From contig CAZABP010000017.1 of assembly GCA_964483245.1 (NCBI GenBank), positions 1 through 64,000 of the forward strand: 64,000 bases of DNA, read 5' to 3'. Shown here in pieces: positions 8,467 through 15,836 of this stretch. The notes beneath the pieces were generated by a model. The model did not search any database. It saw only the letters and a list, made by a program, of their open reading frames with translations, and was not told the origin of the DNA. How positions within the stretch are numbered: position 1 is the first letter of the stretch; each line of letters starts with the position of its first letter. This DNA comes from CAZABP01 sp964483245 (GTDB lineage: Bacteria > Planctomycetota > UBA1135 > UBA2386). Made by a program: the position numbers and the translations under genes.

Positions 8467-8977
8467 GCAGCGTCTCCGGGCGCGGCTCCGCCGGCTCGCC
8501 GCGCATCCGCGCGGCGGCGAGCTCGATCGCTTCGTAGATCTTCAGGTAGCCGGTGCAGCGGCACAGGTTCCCGGCCAGCTCCGCCTCGAGCGTCGCGCGG
8601 TCCGGTTCCGGGTTCTGCGCCAGCAGCGCCTGCGCCGTCAGCAGGAACCCGGGCGTGCAGTAGCCGCACTGCGCCGCGCCGAGATCGGCGAACGCCTGCT
8701 GCAGCGGATGCAGCTTCGGGCCGTCGGCCATCCCCTCCACTGTGTGCACGTCCCGGCCGACCGCGTCGAGGGCCAGGACCAGACAGGAGAGCACCGGCGT
8801 GCCGTCGACGAGCACAGTGCAGGTGCCGCACTCACCGAGCTCGCAACCGTGCTTCGTGCCGGTCAGATCGAGCTCCTCGCGCAGGACTTCGAGCAGGGTG
8901 TGGTGCGGTTCGAACGCGACCTCGTGCGCTTGCCCGTTGATGCGCAGGGTCGTCAGGGTCTTCGCGGGGCCGGACAT
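8456..8977 (-). CDS. Molybdenum hydroxylase 2Fe-2S small subunit
   Basis: This 173-residue electron-transfer subunit has two [2Fe-2S] domains. The plant-ferredoxin-like N-terminal domain shows GTKHGCELGECGTCTV plus a later cysteine in PVLSCL. The helical C-terminal domain shows QCGYCTPGF and GNLCRCTGYLKI. All eight ligands of the family are present. It passes electrons between the Mo site of the large subunit and the FAD and 4Fe-4S centres of the third subunit. The chosen start is the ATG at 8977 (MSGPAKTLTTLRING), because the ferredoxin fold begins there; an upstream in-frame start adds a cysteine-rich stretch unlike the family. It is the first gene of the operon, divergent from the ELWxxDGT gene with 87 bases between, which must hold both promoters. 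Confidence 0.92.
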   Translation of the reverse strand: MSGPAKTLTTLRINGQAHEVAFEPHHTLLEVLREELDLTGTKHGCELGECGTCTVLVDGTPVLSCLVLALDAVGRDVHTVEGMADGPKLHPLQQAFADLGAAQCGYCTPGFLLTAQALLAQNPEPDRATLEAELAGNLCRCTGYLKIYEAIELAAARMRGEPAEPRPETLHGH

Positions 8978-9064
8978 CGGGGCGGGAGATGGTAGCCAGG
9001 GCGCGCGACAGGCACATCGGTTGCATGGCGGCGCGCGCCCTTTCTCCATCCGGAGCCCTGCCGC

Positions 9065-12000
9065 ATGCGGTGCCTGCTGTTCGTGCTGCTGATCCTCTCG
9101 CCGATGCCGGCCCAGATCCTGCAGCCCCGGCTCGTGACGGACATCAACCGCCAGCCGCGACCGAACGGGAGCTCACGTCCCGCGACGTTCGTGACGGGAG
9201 GCGGCTCGGTCTGGTTCGCGGCCGACGATGCGGTCGCCGGCCGCGAGCTGTTCGTGACGCAGGGGACGACCAGCTCGACGCGCCTTGCGCTCGATCTGGA
9301 GCCGGGTGCGGTGGGTTCGGACCCTGAACCGCTCGGGCTGGTCGGGGGACGGCTGCTGTTCCTGTTCCGGCGTGGGAACGACTGGCACTTCGGCAGCACA
9401 GACGGCACAGCGAACGGAACGCGCACGCTGCAGCTTGCCGCGCCACCGGGAGCCCCGAACTCCATCGTGCGGGACGTTGCCGTGAGTGGCGGTCGCGCGT
9501 GCATCGCGGCGTGGGATGCGAGCGGCGGTCTGGAGCCATGGATCACCGACGGGCAGCAGGCAGCCAGGGTTGCGGACCTGATGCCGGGCTCCTCGGATTC
9601 GCGGCCCGAGCAGATGACGGCGGTCGGGAATCGCTGGTTCTTCGTCGCGGATGCGCCGCAGATGGGGCGCGAACTTTTCGTGACCGATGGGACGCTCGCT
9701 GGCACGGCGCTCGTCGGTGACCTGCTGCCGGGGCCGTTCAGCTCGCAACCGGATCAACTGCTGGCACTCGGTACGAGGTTGCTGCTCGCGGCGAACAGCC
9801 CGGCCTTCGGACGGGAACTGTTCGTGACGGACGGCACGCTGGCGGGCACTGTGTTGCTGGCCGACGTGGCGCCGGGAGCAGCATCGAGCATGCCGGTGTT
9901 GCTCGGATTCGCGGGGACGTCGCTCTGTTTCGCTGCAAACGACGGGCAGTCCGGCAGCGAGCTTTGGATCACCGACGGAACCACGCAAGGGACGCGACTG
10001 CTCGCGGATCTGAACGCAGGTTCCGCGAGCTCCGCGCCGCAACCTGTGGGGACCGCAGGTGGGGTGGTGTACTTCACCGCGGACGACGGAGTGCATGGCA
10101 GTGAGTTGTGGCGCACCGACGGAACAACGAGTGGCACGCGGCTCGTGGCCGATCTGAACTCACCCCAGCTCCCGACCTGGATCACCGCCGCGGCCGCGCT
10201 CGGTAACAGGCTCGTGTTCCTCGTCAGGACTGGAACGATCGGTGTGGAACCATGGGTGACGGATGGCACGCCTGCAGGGACAACGTTGTTGCGCGACATC
10301 CATCCATCAGGCGACGGATGCCCAAACCCGGAGCTCATGCTCGATCCGACCGGCACGCGCGTGCTGTTCCAGGCGGATGACGGTGTGATCGGCACGGAGC
10401 TCTGGGCCACGGATGGCACGAGCGCAGGGACACAGCTCGTCGCGGATCTGCACGCGCCGATGCCGGGCAGGACGGACCACGGCATCGGCTTCGCGAGCAG
10501 TGATGGATTGTTCGACTGGTACGGGGAGCTGTTCTTCGCTGCCACTGACGGCATCCGTGGCCTCGAGTTGTGGAGGTCGGATGGCTCCGCAGCGGGTACC
10601 CGGCTCGTGGCTGATCTGCGGACGGGATCAGGACACGCACTGCCAGAGTTCTTCGCGTCCCTGCCGAATCGCCTGCTGTTCGTCGCCGACGAAGGTCCTG
10701 CTCCGGGCCGCGGTCGGGAGCTGTTCGCCACGGATGGGACCGCCGCGGGAACGCTGCTGCTGCACGACATCTGTCGTCGCGGCACCGGCAACTCCGACCC
10801 ATCACGTCCTGTCGTGATCGGTCGCCGCGCAGTCTTCACGGCCGACGACCGGGGCACGACGGGTGTCGGGCGCGAGCTGTGGATGACCGACGGAACGATC
10901 ACCGGCACGCAGCTCCTGAAGGACGTCCGTCCGGGATCCACCGGATCCGATCCAGAGCACTTCGTGCGCATGCGCAACCGCGTCTACTTCAGCGCGGACG
11001 ACGGAGTGCACGGGCGCGAGCTGTGGGTTACGGACGGCACGCCGGCCGGCACTGGCATGGCCGTCGATCTGCGCAAGGGGCCGGCTGGCAGTGCGCCGTC
11101 CCACATCGTCGAGCATCAGGGGCTCCTCTATTTCGCCGCGGACGACGGCGTGCTCGGGTCGGAGCTCTGGCGCAGCGATGGCACATCGATCGGGACGCTC
11201 CTGGTGGCGGATCTCGTTCCGGGCGCGTGGTCGTCGCAGCCGAGCAACCTCGCCAGCGCGGGTGGCCGGCTCTGGTTCAACGCAATCGAACCCTCCGGCA
11301 TCGGGATCTGGACGAGTGACGGGACGCGCGCGGGCACGCGGAAACTGGTGACACCAACGCAGTACGGGGAATCCCTGTTTGCCCACGGGTTCACAGCTCT
11401 CGGAACTCATGTCTTCTTCACGGTCGCAGACCATTCCTTTCCGACCGGCAGCGGCGAAGAGTTGTGGATCTCCGATGGCACGCCCGCCGGCACGAGGTTG
11501 TTCCACGACTTCATGCCGGGTATCCGCGTCGGCGGGAATCCCGGCGGCTATCTGCGCACCGGCAGCCGCTTCCTGCTGTTCACGGCGAAGACGTTCGAAC
11601 ACGGGCGGGAGCTCTGGCTCGTCGATCGCTCGCTGGCGCCGCCGCTGCGGTTGACTGACCTGAATCCGGGTGCAGCTTCGTCAGGATTCAGCGCCGTCGT
11701 GGCGCGCGGCAAGCTGTTCCTGGCCGGCGACGACGGCCGGGTCGGCTCGGAGCTGTGGGTCGTCGACGACATCGGCGCGCATGCAAAACCAGTCGGGCAC
11801 GGTTTCAGCGCACCATTCCGCGAGCCGCGGCTGGACCTCGACGATCCGGTGCTCGGCGGCGTCGCGACACTGACGCTGAGTGGCAGCGATTCGCTGGCTC
11901 CGGGAATCCTGATCGCCGGAGCCGTGCGCCGGCCGATCCCGCTGGGCGCCGGCAGCGAACTCTACGTCGACCCGAACGGTCTCCTGGTCGCCGCGACGTT

Positions 12001-12163
12001 CACAACCGATGCGAACGGGCGCGCAGTGCTGGCGCTGCCCATTCCTGGGTCGCTCGCTCCGCTTCGTGGCGTGCCGTTCGCGATGCAGGCCTGCATCGCG
12101 CCAACGCGCAATCCGCTAGGGTTCGACACGAGCCAGGCGATCTACTTCGCGCTCGGCCATTGA
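9065..12163 (+). CDS. Secreted ELWxxDGT-repeat protein
   Basis: This 1032-residue protein has a signal peptide (MRCLLFVLLILSPMPAQ) and then about 18 copies of a 45-55 residue unit whose core reads ELW-x-TDGT-x-x-GT-x-L-v-x-D-l-x-PG. Examples are ELFVTDGTLAGTVLLADVAP and ELWRTDGTTSGTRLVADLN. Most units carry AAxDGxxGxELW immediately before. Such repeats are expected to form a beta-propeller-like or elongated beta structure and are known mainly from large secreted bacterial proteins without assigned function. Residues from about 915 onward are not repeat and form a beta-rich end (GGVATLTLSGSDSLAPGILI), a module that recurs in planctomycete secreted proteins. First and last units are degenerate (ELWLVDRSLAPPLRL). 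It shares an 87-base divergent promoter region with the molybdenum hydroxylase operon. Function is unknown; a surface or matrix role is plausible. Confidence 0.85.
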   Translation: MRCLLFVLLILSPMPAQILQPRLVTDINRQPRPNGSSRPATFVTGGGSVWFAADDAVAGRELFVTQGTTSSTRLALDLEPGAVGSDPEPLGLVGGRLLFLFRRGNDWHFGSTDGTANGTRTLQLAAPPGAPNSIVRDVAVSGGRACIAAWDASGGLEPWITDGQQAARVADLMPGSSDSRPEQMTAVGNRWFFVADAPQMGRELFVTDGTLAGTALVGDLLPGPFSSQPDQLLALGTRLLLAANSPAFGRELFVTDGTLAGTVLLADVAPGAASSMPVLLGFAGTSLCFAANDGQSGSELWITDGTTQGTRLLADLNAGSASSAPQPVGTAGGVVYFTADDGVHGSELWRTDGTTSGTRLVADLNSPQLPTWITAAAALGNRLVFLVRTGTIGVEPWVTDGTPAGTTLLRDIHPSGDGCPNPELMLDPTGTRVLFQADDGVIGTELWATDGTSAGTQLVADLHAPMPGRTDHGIGFASSDGLFDWYGELFFAATDGIRGLELWRSDGSAAGTRLVADLRTGSGHALPEFFASLPNRLLFVADEGPAPGRGRELFATDGTAAGTLLLHDICRRGTGNSDPSRPVVIGRRAVFTADDRGTTGVGRELWMTDGTITGTQLLKDVRPGSTGSDPEHFVRMRNRVYFSADDGVHGRELWVTDGTPAGTGMAVDLRKGPAGSAPSHIVEHQGLLYFAADDGVLGSELWRSDGTSIGTLLVADLVPGAWSSQPSNLASAGGRLWFNAIEPSGIGIWTSDGTRAGTRKLVTPTQYGESLFAHGFTALGTHVFFTVADHSFPTGSGEELWISDGTPAGTRLFHDFMPGIRVGGNPGGYLRTGSRFLLFTAKTFEHGRELWLVDRSLAPPLRLTDLNPGAASSGFSAVVARGKLFLAGDDGRVGSELWVVDDIGAHAKPVGHGFSAPFREPRLDLDDPVLGGVATLTLSGSDSLAPGILIAGAVRRPIPLGAGSELYVDPNGLLVAATFTTDANGRAVLALPIPGSLAPLRGVPFAMQACIAPTRNPLGFDTSQAIYFALGH

Positions 12164-12175
12164 GCGCAGCGCGGG

Positions 12176-12202
12176 CCGGAGCGCAGCAAGGCTGCGCCCC
12201 GG
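12176..12202. terminator. Hairpin between convergent genes
   Basis: CCGG-A-GCGCAGC-AAG-GCTGCGC-C-CCGG forms an 11-pair stem with one internal mismatch and a 3-base loop. It lies in the 53-base gap between the ELWxxDGT gene stop (12163) and the minus-strand candidate selenoprotein stop (12217). Position and strength suit a two-way transcription terminator; no T-run is present, so it is a structural call only. Confidence 0.5.
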
Positions 12203-12216
12203 TGTGAGCCCGCGGC

Positions 12217-13266
12217 TCAGTTCCCCTTCTCGGGTCCGCTCTCAGGCCCGGGCGCCGGCCCGGTCCTCGGTCCGGTGGTCGGCGCCGGCGGAGCGATCTC
12301 CGGCGGCTTGACGCCCTGCTGCTCGTGCCACGGCTTCTTCGCGTGCCCGGTGATCGGCCCGAACATGTTCCGGCCGTGCTCCAGCTCGACTTCGACTTCC
12401 TCAGCGTCGCCCACACTCACGGTGCAGGCTGTGAAGCCGCCGCCTCAACAGCCGCCGAAGCGGCCGGTGGCGAGCAGCTTCTTCGTCTCCTTGTCGTAGA
12501 CGAAGAACTTCGGCGACTTCGCGTCCGGTTCGAACGAGTGGTACTCCTCGCCGAGCGTCCCGAAGAAGCGGATCTCCGGTTCGACGGTCACGTTCTGGCC
12601 GAGGTGCGAGAAGTCGAACTCGGCGACGAGCGGCGTCCCCCAGTCGACGGTCTCGGATTCGTCGGCGTCGATCTGCAGCGGCGCCATGTTGCCGGCGTGG
12701 ATCCGGGCCGACTCGCCGCCGCGGCGGACGAGACCGGCGGCGATCTTGTACTTGCCGACCGGGATCAGCTCGCCCCCGGCGGAACGGCTGAGCTCGAACG
12801 ACAGCTTGCCGTCCTCGCTCGAGATCACGGCGAGCTCGAGATGCCCGCGTGACTTGTAGCCGCTCTTGAGGTTCAGCTTGCCGGTGGGGCCTTCGTACGG
12901 CGTGATCTCGAGCTGGCCGCCGTTCTCCGGGATCGACGTGCGGTAGAGCTTGCCGCGCACGTTGAGGACCTCGGAGATGTAGGAGGCGGAGCCGCGGTTG
13001 CCGATCGAGATCGCGTCGCGGCCGAAGTCGTCGAACCGACCGTTGTTGTTGAGGTCGATCAGCGCGACCGGGGTGCCGTCGATGCTGCCGCACATTGCGG
13101 TGCGCAGGTGATCGCCGGCCGGCACCGGCGTCTCGAACGGCCATTTGCGGAAGGTCTTCTCCTTCAGCGTCACGATGGTCGGCGCAGTATCCTGCGCCAC
13201 CATCGCCGAACCGAGCAGCAGCACCGGGATCACGGCAGCTCGGGTCAAGGGTCTGGTGTCGAACAT
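12217..13266 (-). CDS. Candidate secreted selenoprotein (Cys-Sec motif, TGA codon 274)
   Basis: A secreted protein begins at the ATG at 13266, preceded by a strong GGAGGA site and opening with a signal peptide (MFDTRPLTRAAVIPVLLLGSAMVAQ). A conventional reading ends at TGA 12445-12447 after 273 residues (TGRFGGC). The same frame continues for 75 sense codons to TGA 12217-12219, with almost every third position G or C and protein-like content (VGDAEEVEVELEHGRNMFGP), ending in a Pro/Gly-rich tail. Reading the first TGA as selenocysteine gives 349 residues with G-G-C-U-G-G-G. A hairpin suited to a bacterial SECIS follows the TGA. The segment EYHSFEPDAKSPKFFVYDKE before it looks like a compact beta domain whose last strands lie beyond the TGA. 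The GTG at 12420, the only likely restart, has no ribosome site. Function is unknown; a redox role is inferred from the Cys-Sec pair. If there is no readthrough, the gene is 12445-13266. Confidence 0.68.
12409..12429 (-). promoter_or_regulatory. bSECIS-like hairpin after in-frame TGA
   Basis: On the minus strand, GCCUGCAC (12429-12422) pairs with GUGUGGGC (12416-12409), giving eight uninterrupted pairs including two G-U wobbles, with the 5-base loop CGUGA (12421-12417). The stem begins 15 bases and the loop 23 bases after the TGA at 12445-12447. G is the second loop base. From memory, bacterial SECIS elements place the loop roughly 16-37 bases after UGA and need a G in the first two loop positions; both hold. 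A weaker competing hairpin (GGCU-UCAC-AGCC) exists. No folding energy was computed. Confidence 0.55.
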
Positions 13267-13367
13267 GGATTCCTCCAGGGTTCCGGTGCCACCGATCATC
13301 GGCGCCTGCCGGCACGAGGCTGGAAAGATAGCGGCCTCAGGGGTCGGCACCGAGCCCCCGACCCGAT

Positions 13368-14249
13368 TCATTTCCCGGCCTCGAGCCGCCGGCGGATGTC
13401 GTCGAGGAGTTTCTGGTGCTCTTCGCGGCCGTCGAAGTCGCGCAGGATCGCCGCGAACTCGGCCCTGCCGCGGGCCGGATCGCCCCCGGCGGACAACGTG
13501 ATCGCGGCAGCCCAGCGGGCCTGGATGCGCGTCCCCTCCGGCAGGTTGGTGGCCTGCGCGAGCCGGTAGGCGAGCTCGGTCGCGGCGGCCTGATCGCCCG
13601 ACTTGCTGCGCGTCCAGATCAACTGGTAGGCCGCCTCGGAGCCGCGCGGCGACTCGATCCCGAACTCGGCGACGACCTGCTCCAACGCGGTTGCCGAAGC
13701 AGCGAAATCGCCGGAGGAGCGGTGGATCATGCCGAGCTGCGTCAGCGCGCGGGCGCGGTCATCCGGCTCGAGCGGGCGCGTCAGCGCAGCTTCGACCACG
13801 CGGCGGGCCTCGGCGACTTCGCCGGTCTTGAGATGCATGTTGGCGCGCGCCAGCAGCTCACCGAGCGACAGCGCGTCGAGCTTCTTTGCTTCGACCTGCT
13901 CGAGCGCGCGCACGATCGTGTCGACGTCGGTCGGCGCAAGCGCCGCCGGCACCTCGCCGCCGGGCGCATGCGCGGCGCGCACCGGCTCCCGCGCCGCAAA
14001 AGCAGTCAGCTTCGCATCGAGGGCCGCGAGCCGGCCGCCGAGCGCGCGGAGTTGCTCGTCGATGCGCAGCCAGGCCGTGCTGTCGGAGTCCGCGCTTCCA
14101 CGCGGCTGCGTCCAGGACAGGCCGTCCGCGGGAACTGGCTCTTGCGGCACCTGCGCCGGCAGCTCGGCCGCGAACCACAGCCGCTCGAACGCCAGCGCCA
14201 TCGCGGCACCGGCGATCGCGGCGATCAACGCAGTTGCGGCGCGGTTCAT
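13368..14249 (-). CDS. Membrane-anchored TPR protein
   Basis: This 293-residue protein has an N-terminal hydrophobic segment (ATALIAAIAGAAMALAFERL), likely an uncleaved anchor, then a Ser/Ala-rich linker with a short coiled-coil stretch (RIDEQLRALGGRLAALDAKL). The C-terminal half, from about residue 118, is made of helical pairs typical of tetratricopeptide repeats, for example LGELLARANMHLKTGEVAEA, ALTQLGMIHRSSGDFAASAT and YQLIWTRSKSGDQAAATELA. TPR units normally bind partner proteins. The ATG overlaps the stop of the upstream thioredoxin/MsrA-like gene as ATGA, so the two are co-translated and may act together in the envelope. A specific partner cannot be named. Confidence 0.75.
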   Translation of the reverse strand: MNRAATALIAAIAGAAMALAFERLWFAAELPAQVPQEPVPADGLSWTQPRGSADSDSTAWLRIDEQLRALGGRLAALDAKLTAFAAREPVRAAHAPGGEVPAALAPTDVDTIVRALEQVEAKKLDALSLGELLARANMHLKTGEVAEARRVVEAALTRPLEPDDRARALTQLGMIHRSSGDFAASATALEQVVAEFGIESPRGSEAAYQLIWTRSKSGDQAAATELAYRLAQATNLPEGTRIQARWAAAITLSAGGDPARGRAEFAAILRDFDGREEHQKLLDDIRRRLEAGK

Positions 14250-15361
14250 CGTCCCCGATCGGGAGGGTTGGTGTCTGACCCCATGCCTCCCGATTTGGGA
14301 GGGTTGGTGTCAGATTCCATCCCTCCCGAATCGGTAGGGATGGAATCTGACACCAAGCGCGTGTGGTACGCCGCGAGCGACTCCTGCTCGCCGCGCAGCG
14401 CGAACGTGTCGAGTGCGCCTGGTGCGCGCGCCAGCAGACTCGTGATCCGCGCGAGCAGCGTGCGCTGGCGCGGTGAGAGCAGTGGGTCGGTTTCCGCGCC
14501 GTTGGCCAACGCGGCGTTGATGCACTCGGTCTGGATCCGGGTCAGCGGCAGGAAGCGGCAGGGCGAGCGACGCAGGTGGTAGTGCTGGTCGCTGTCGGGT
14601 GCTGCCTTCGCGGCGCCGCTCGCCGGTTTCGCGCGGTCACCGACCTTCGCACGCGCGGCCTGCGCCTGGGCATCGTCGAACGTGAACACCGTGCTGGCGC
14701 ATTCGCGCGCAGCGGCGAGCTCGACGAGCTTCTCGTACGAGATCTCTGCCGGGTCGAACCACACCTCGACCGTCTCCAGCTCGCCGCGGAACGCGGCGCG
14801 CGTCGCGACGACGCCCGGCTGCGCGCCGAGATGGACCTGCCCTTCCCAGAAGCAGTGCATCGCGAACTCCGCGCGCGCGAGGCCGGGGACGTCGCCGCTG
14901 CAGCTCGTCAGCCAGAACGGCGCCTGCGCGCCCAACACCGAACTGAGCCGGGCCGCGATCCCGTGCGCGGTCCACACGCGATCCTGACGCGGGATCAGAT
15001 CCATCCCGTCGGCGCCGACGATGCGCACGACCGGGTTGTTCCAGGCCGGCTCGCGGTAGCGCTCGAGGATCTCCTTCTCCTTCCCGTCGACGTTGTTGCG
15101 CACGACGACCGGCACGAACAGCTCCTCGACCGCTTCGACCAACAGCGGATGCGACAGCACGTCGGCGCCGAAGCTCGTGCAGGTGTCGCAGCCGGGGATC
15201 TCCTGGAACAGCAGGAACACCGGCCGGCCGGTCTGCCGCGCGCGTTGCAGCGCAGCGTCGAGGTCGCGCGTGAAGCGGATCGTGCCGAGCTCGGGCGGAT
15301 TCGGCGCCTCCTGCGCCGGGAGCGCGAGCGACATGAGGAACGCGGCGGAGATTCTGCGCAT
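14246..15361 (-). CDS. Secreted thioredoxin-like / MsrA-like fusion with repeat-derived tail
   Basis: This 371-residue protein has signal peptide MRRISAAFLMSLALPAQ. Residues about 30-150 form a thioredoxin-like domain with FLLFQEIPGCDTCTSFGAD, where CDTC is the likely redox pair. Residues about 165-230 resemble a shortened peptide-methionine sulfoxide reductase A: MHCFWEGQ corresponds to the MsrA GCFWG site, GVVATRAAFRGELETVEVWF to the core strands, and AEISYEKLVELA to the family's DPxxISYExL region. The MsrA stretch containing P-x-Y-x-x-V and TGH is missing, so normal MsrA activity is uncertain. The last 33 residues (from SDSIPTDSGGMESD) are encoded by the palindromic repeat array at 14254-14356 and have no protein-like origin. 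It is co-translated with the downstream TPR gene (ATGA overlap). A redox role on secreted proteins is inferred. Confidence 0.7.
   Translation of the reverse strand: MRRISAAFLMSLALPAQEAPNPPELGTIRFTRDLDAALQRARQTGRPVFLLFQEIPGCDTCTSFGADVLSHPLLVEAVEELFVPVVVRNNVDGKEKEILERYREPAWNNPVVRIVGADGMDLIPRQDRVWTAHGIAARLSSVLGAQAPFWLTSCSGDVPGLARAEFAMHCFWEGQVHLGAQPGVVATRAAFRGELETVEVWFDPAEISYEKLVELAAARECASTVFTFDDAQAQAARAKVGDRAKPASGAAKAAPDSDQHYHLRRSPCRFLPLTRIQTECINAALANGAETDPLLSPRQRTLLARITSLLARAPGALDTFALRGEQESLAAYHTRLVSDSIPTDSGGMESDTNPPKSGGMGSDTNPPDRGR
14254..14356. repeat. Palindromic repeat array, family 2 copy 1 (inside a coding 3' end)
   Basis: Several units built on GGGAGGGTTGGTGTC and TCTGAC lie head to tail here. 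The right part is a perfect 21-base inverted repeat, 14304-14324 against 14336-14356, with an 11-base loop. The left part (14261-14303) repeats GGGAGGGTTGGTGTC twice around CCATGCCTCCC. Related units occur at 20351-20397 and 22687-22747. The whole array is within the last codons of the thioredoxin/MsrA-like gene. Confidence 0.75.
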
Positions 15362-15414
15362 CGGAAGCCTCGTTGGCAGCGGCGCGCGGAGTGTAGCCCG
15401 CGGCGCCGGCTCAG

Positions 15415-15444
15415 GCGTACGAGCGTACTAGGCCGATGGTACGC
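15415..15444. promoter_or_regulatory. Putative GntR (YtrA-type) operator
   Basis: GCGTAC occurs at 15415-15420 and 15423-15428, and its inverse GTACGC at 15439-15444. The second and third copies form a palindrome with a 10-base spacer. It ends two bases before the GTG start of the GntR gene and lies between it and the divergent thioredoxin/MsrA-like gene. GntR-family repressors commonly bind palindromes next to their own gene, so autoregulation is inferred. Confidence 0.5.
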
Positions 15445-15446
15445 CC

Positions 15447-15836
15447 GTGCTCGATCTGCACGTCGACCTCGCGCGCGCGGAGCCGCCTTCGGCGCAGCTC
15501 GTGGCGGCGGTGTTGGATGCGGTCGCGGCCGGCACGCTCGCGCCCGGAGACAAGCTGCCGAGCGTGCGCGCCGCCGCCGTGCGCGCACTGGTGAATCCGA
15601 ACACGATCGCCAAGGCGTGGCAGGAGCTCGAGCGGCTTGGAGTCGTCGAGGCGCGCAATGGATCGGGGATCTTCGTGCGCCCGGGCGGGCCGCGGATCGC
15701 GGCGAAGCTGCGGCGCGGCACGACACTGGATGCGTTCACGCAGGCGGCGCACGAAGCCGTGCGCGCCGGGCATGCGATCGGGGAGTTGACGGAGCTGTTG
15801 CAACGGGTGGATGCGCGGAGGAATGGGGATGGCTGA
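15447..15836 (+). CDS. GntR family transcriptional regulator, YtrA type
   Basis: This 129-residue protein contains little more than a winged helix-turn-helix: PPSAQLVAAVLDAVAAGTLA, then APGDKLPSVRAAAVRALVNP and NPNTIAKAWQELERLGVVEA, the classic GntR pattern (residues about 13-80). A short helical C-terminus (about 50 residues) is typical of the YtrA subfamily, whose members usually repress an adjacent ABC transporter operon. That is exactly the context here: the stop overlaps the start of the ABC ATPase gene by 8 bases. It starts at GTG 15447. A palindrome ending at 15444 is the likely operator. The inducer is unknown; related systems respond to cell-envelope stress or antimicrobial compounds. 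Confidence 0.88.
   Translation: MLDLHVDLARAEPPSAQLVAAVLDAVAAGTLAPGDKLPSVRAAAVRALVNPNTIAKAWQELERLGVVEARNGSGIFVRPGGPRIAAKLRRGTTLDAFTQAAHEAVRAGHAIGELTELLQRVDARRNGDG

Noticed and set aside
12217..12420. Independent small 67-residue gene starting at GTG 12420
   Set aside because: No ribosome-binding site is present and it continues in the same frame as the preceding gene through a single TGA with a SECIS-like hairpin; readthrough explains it better.
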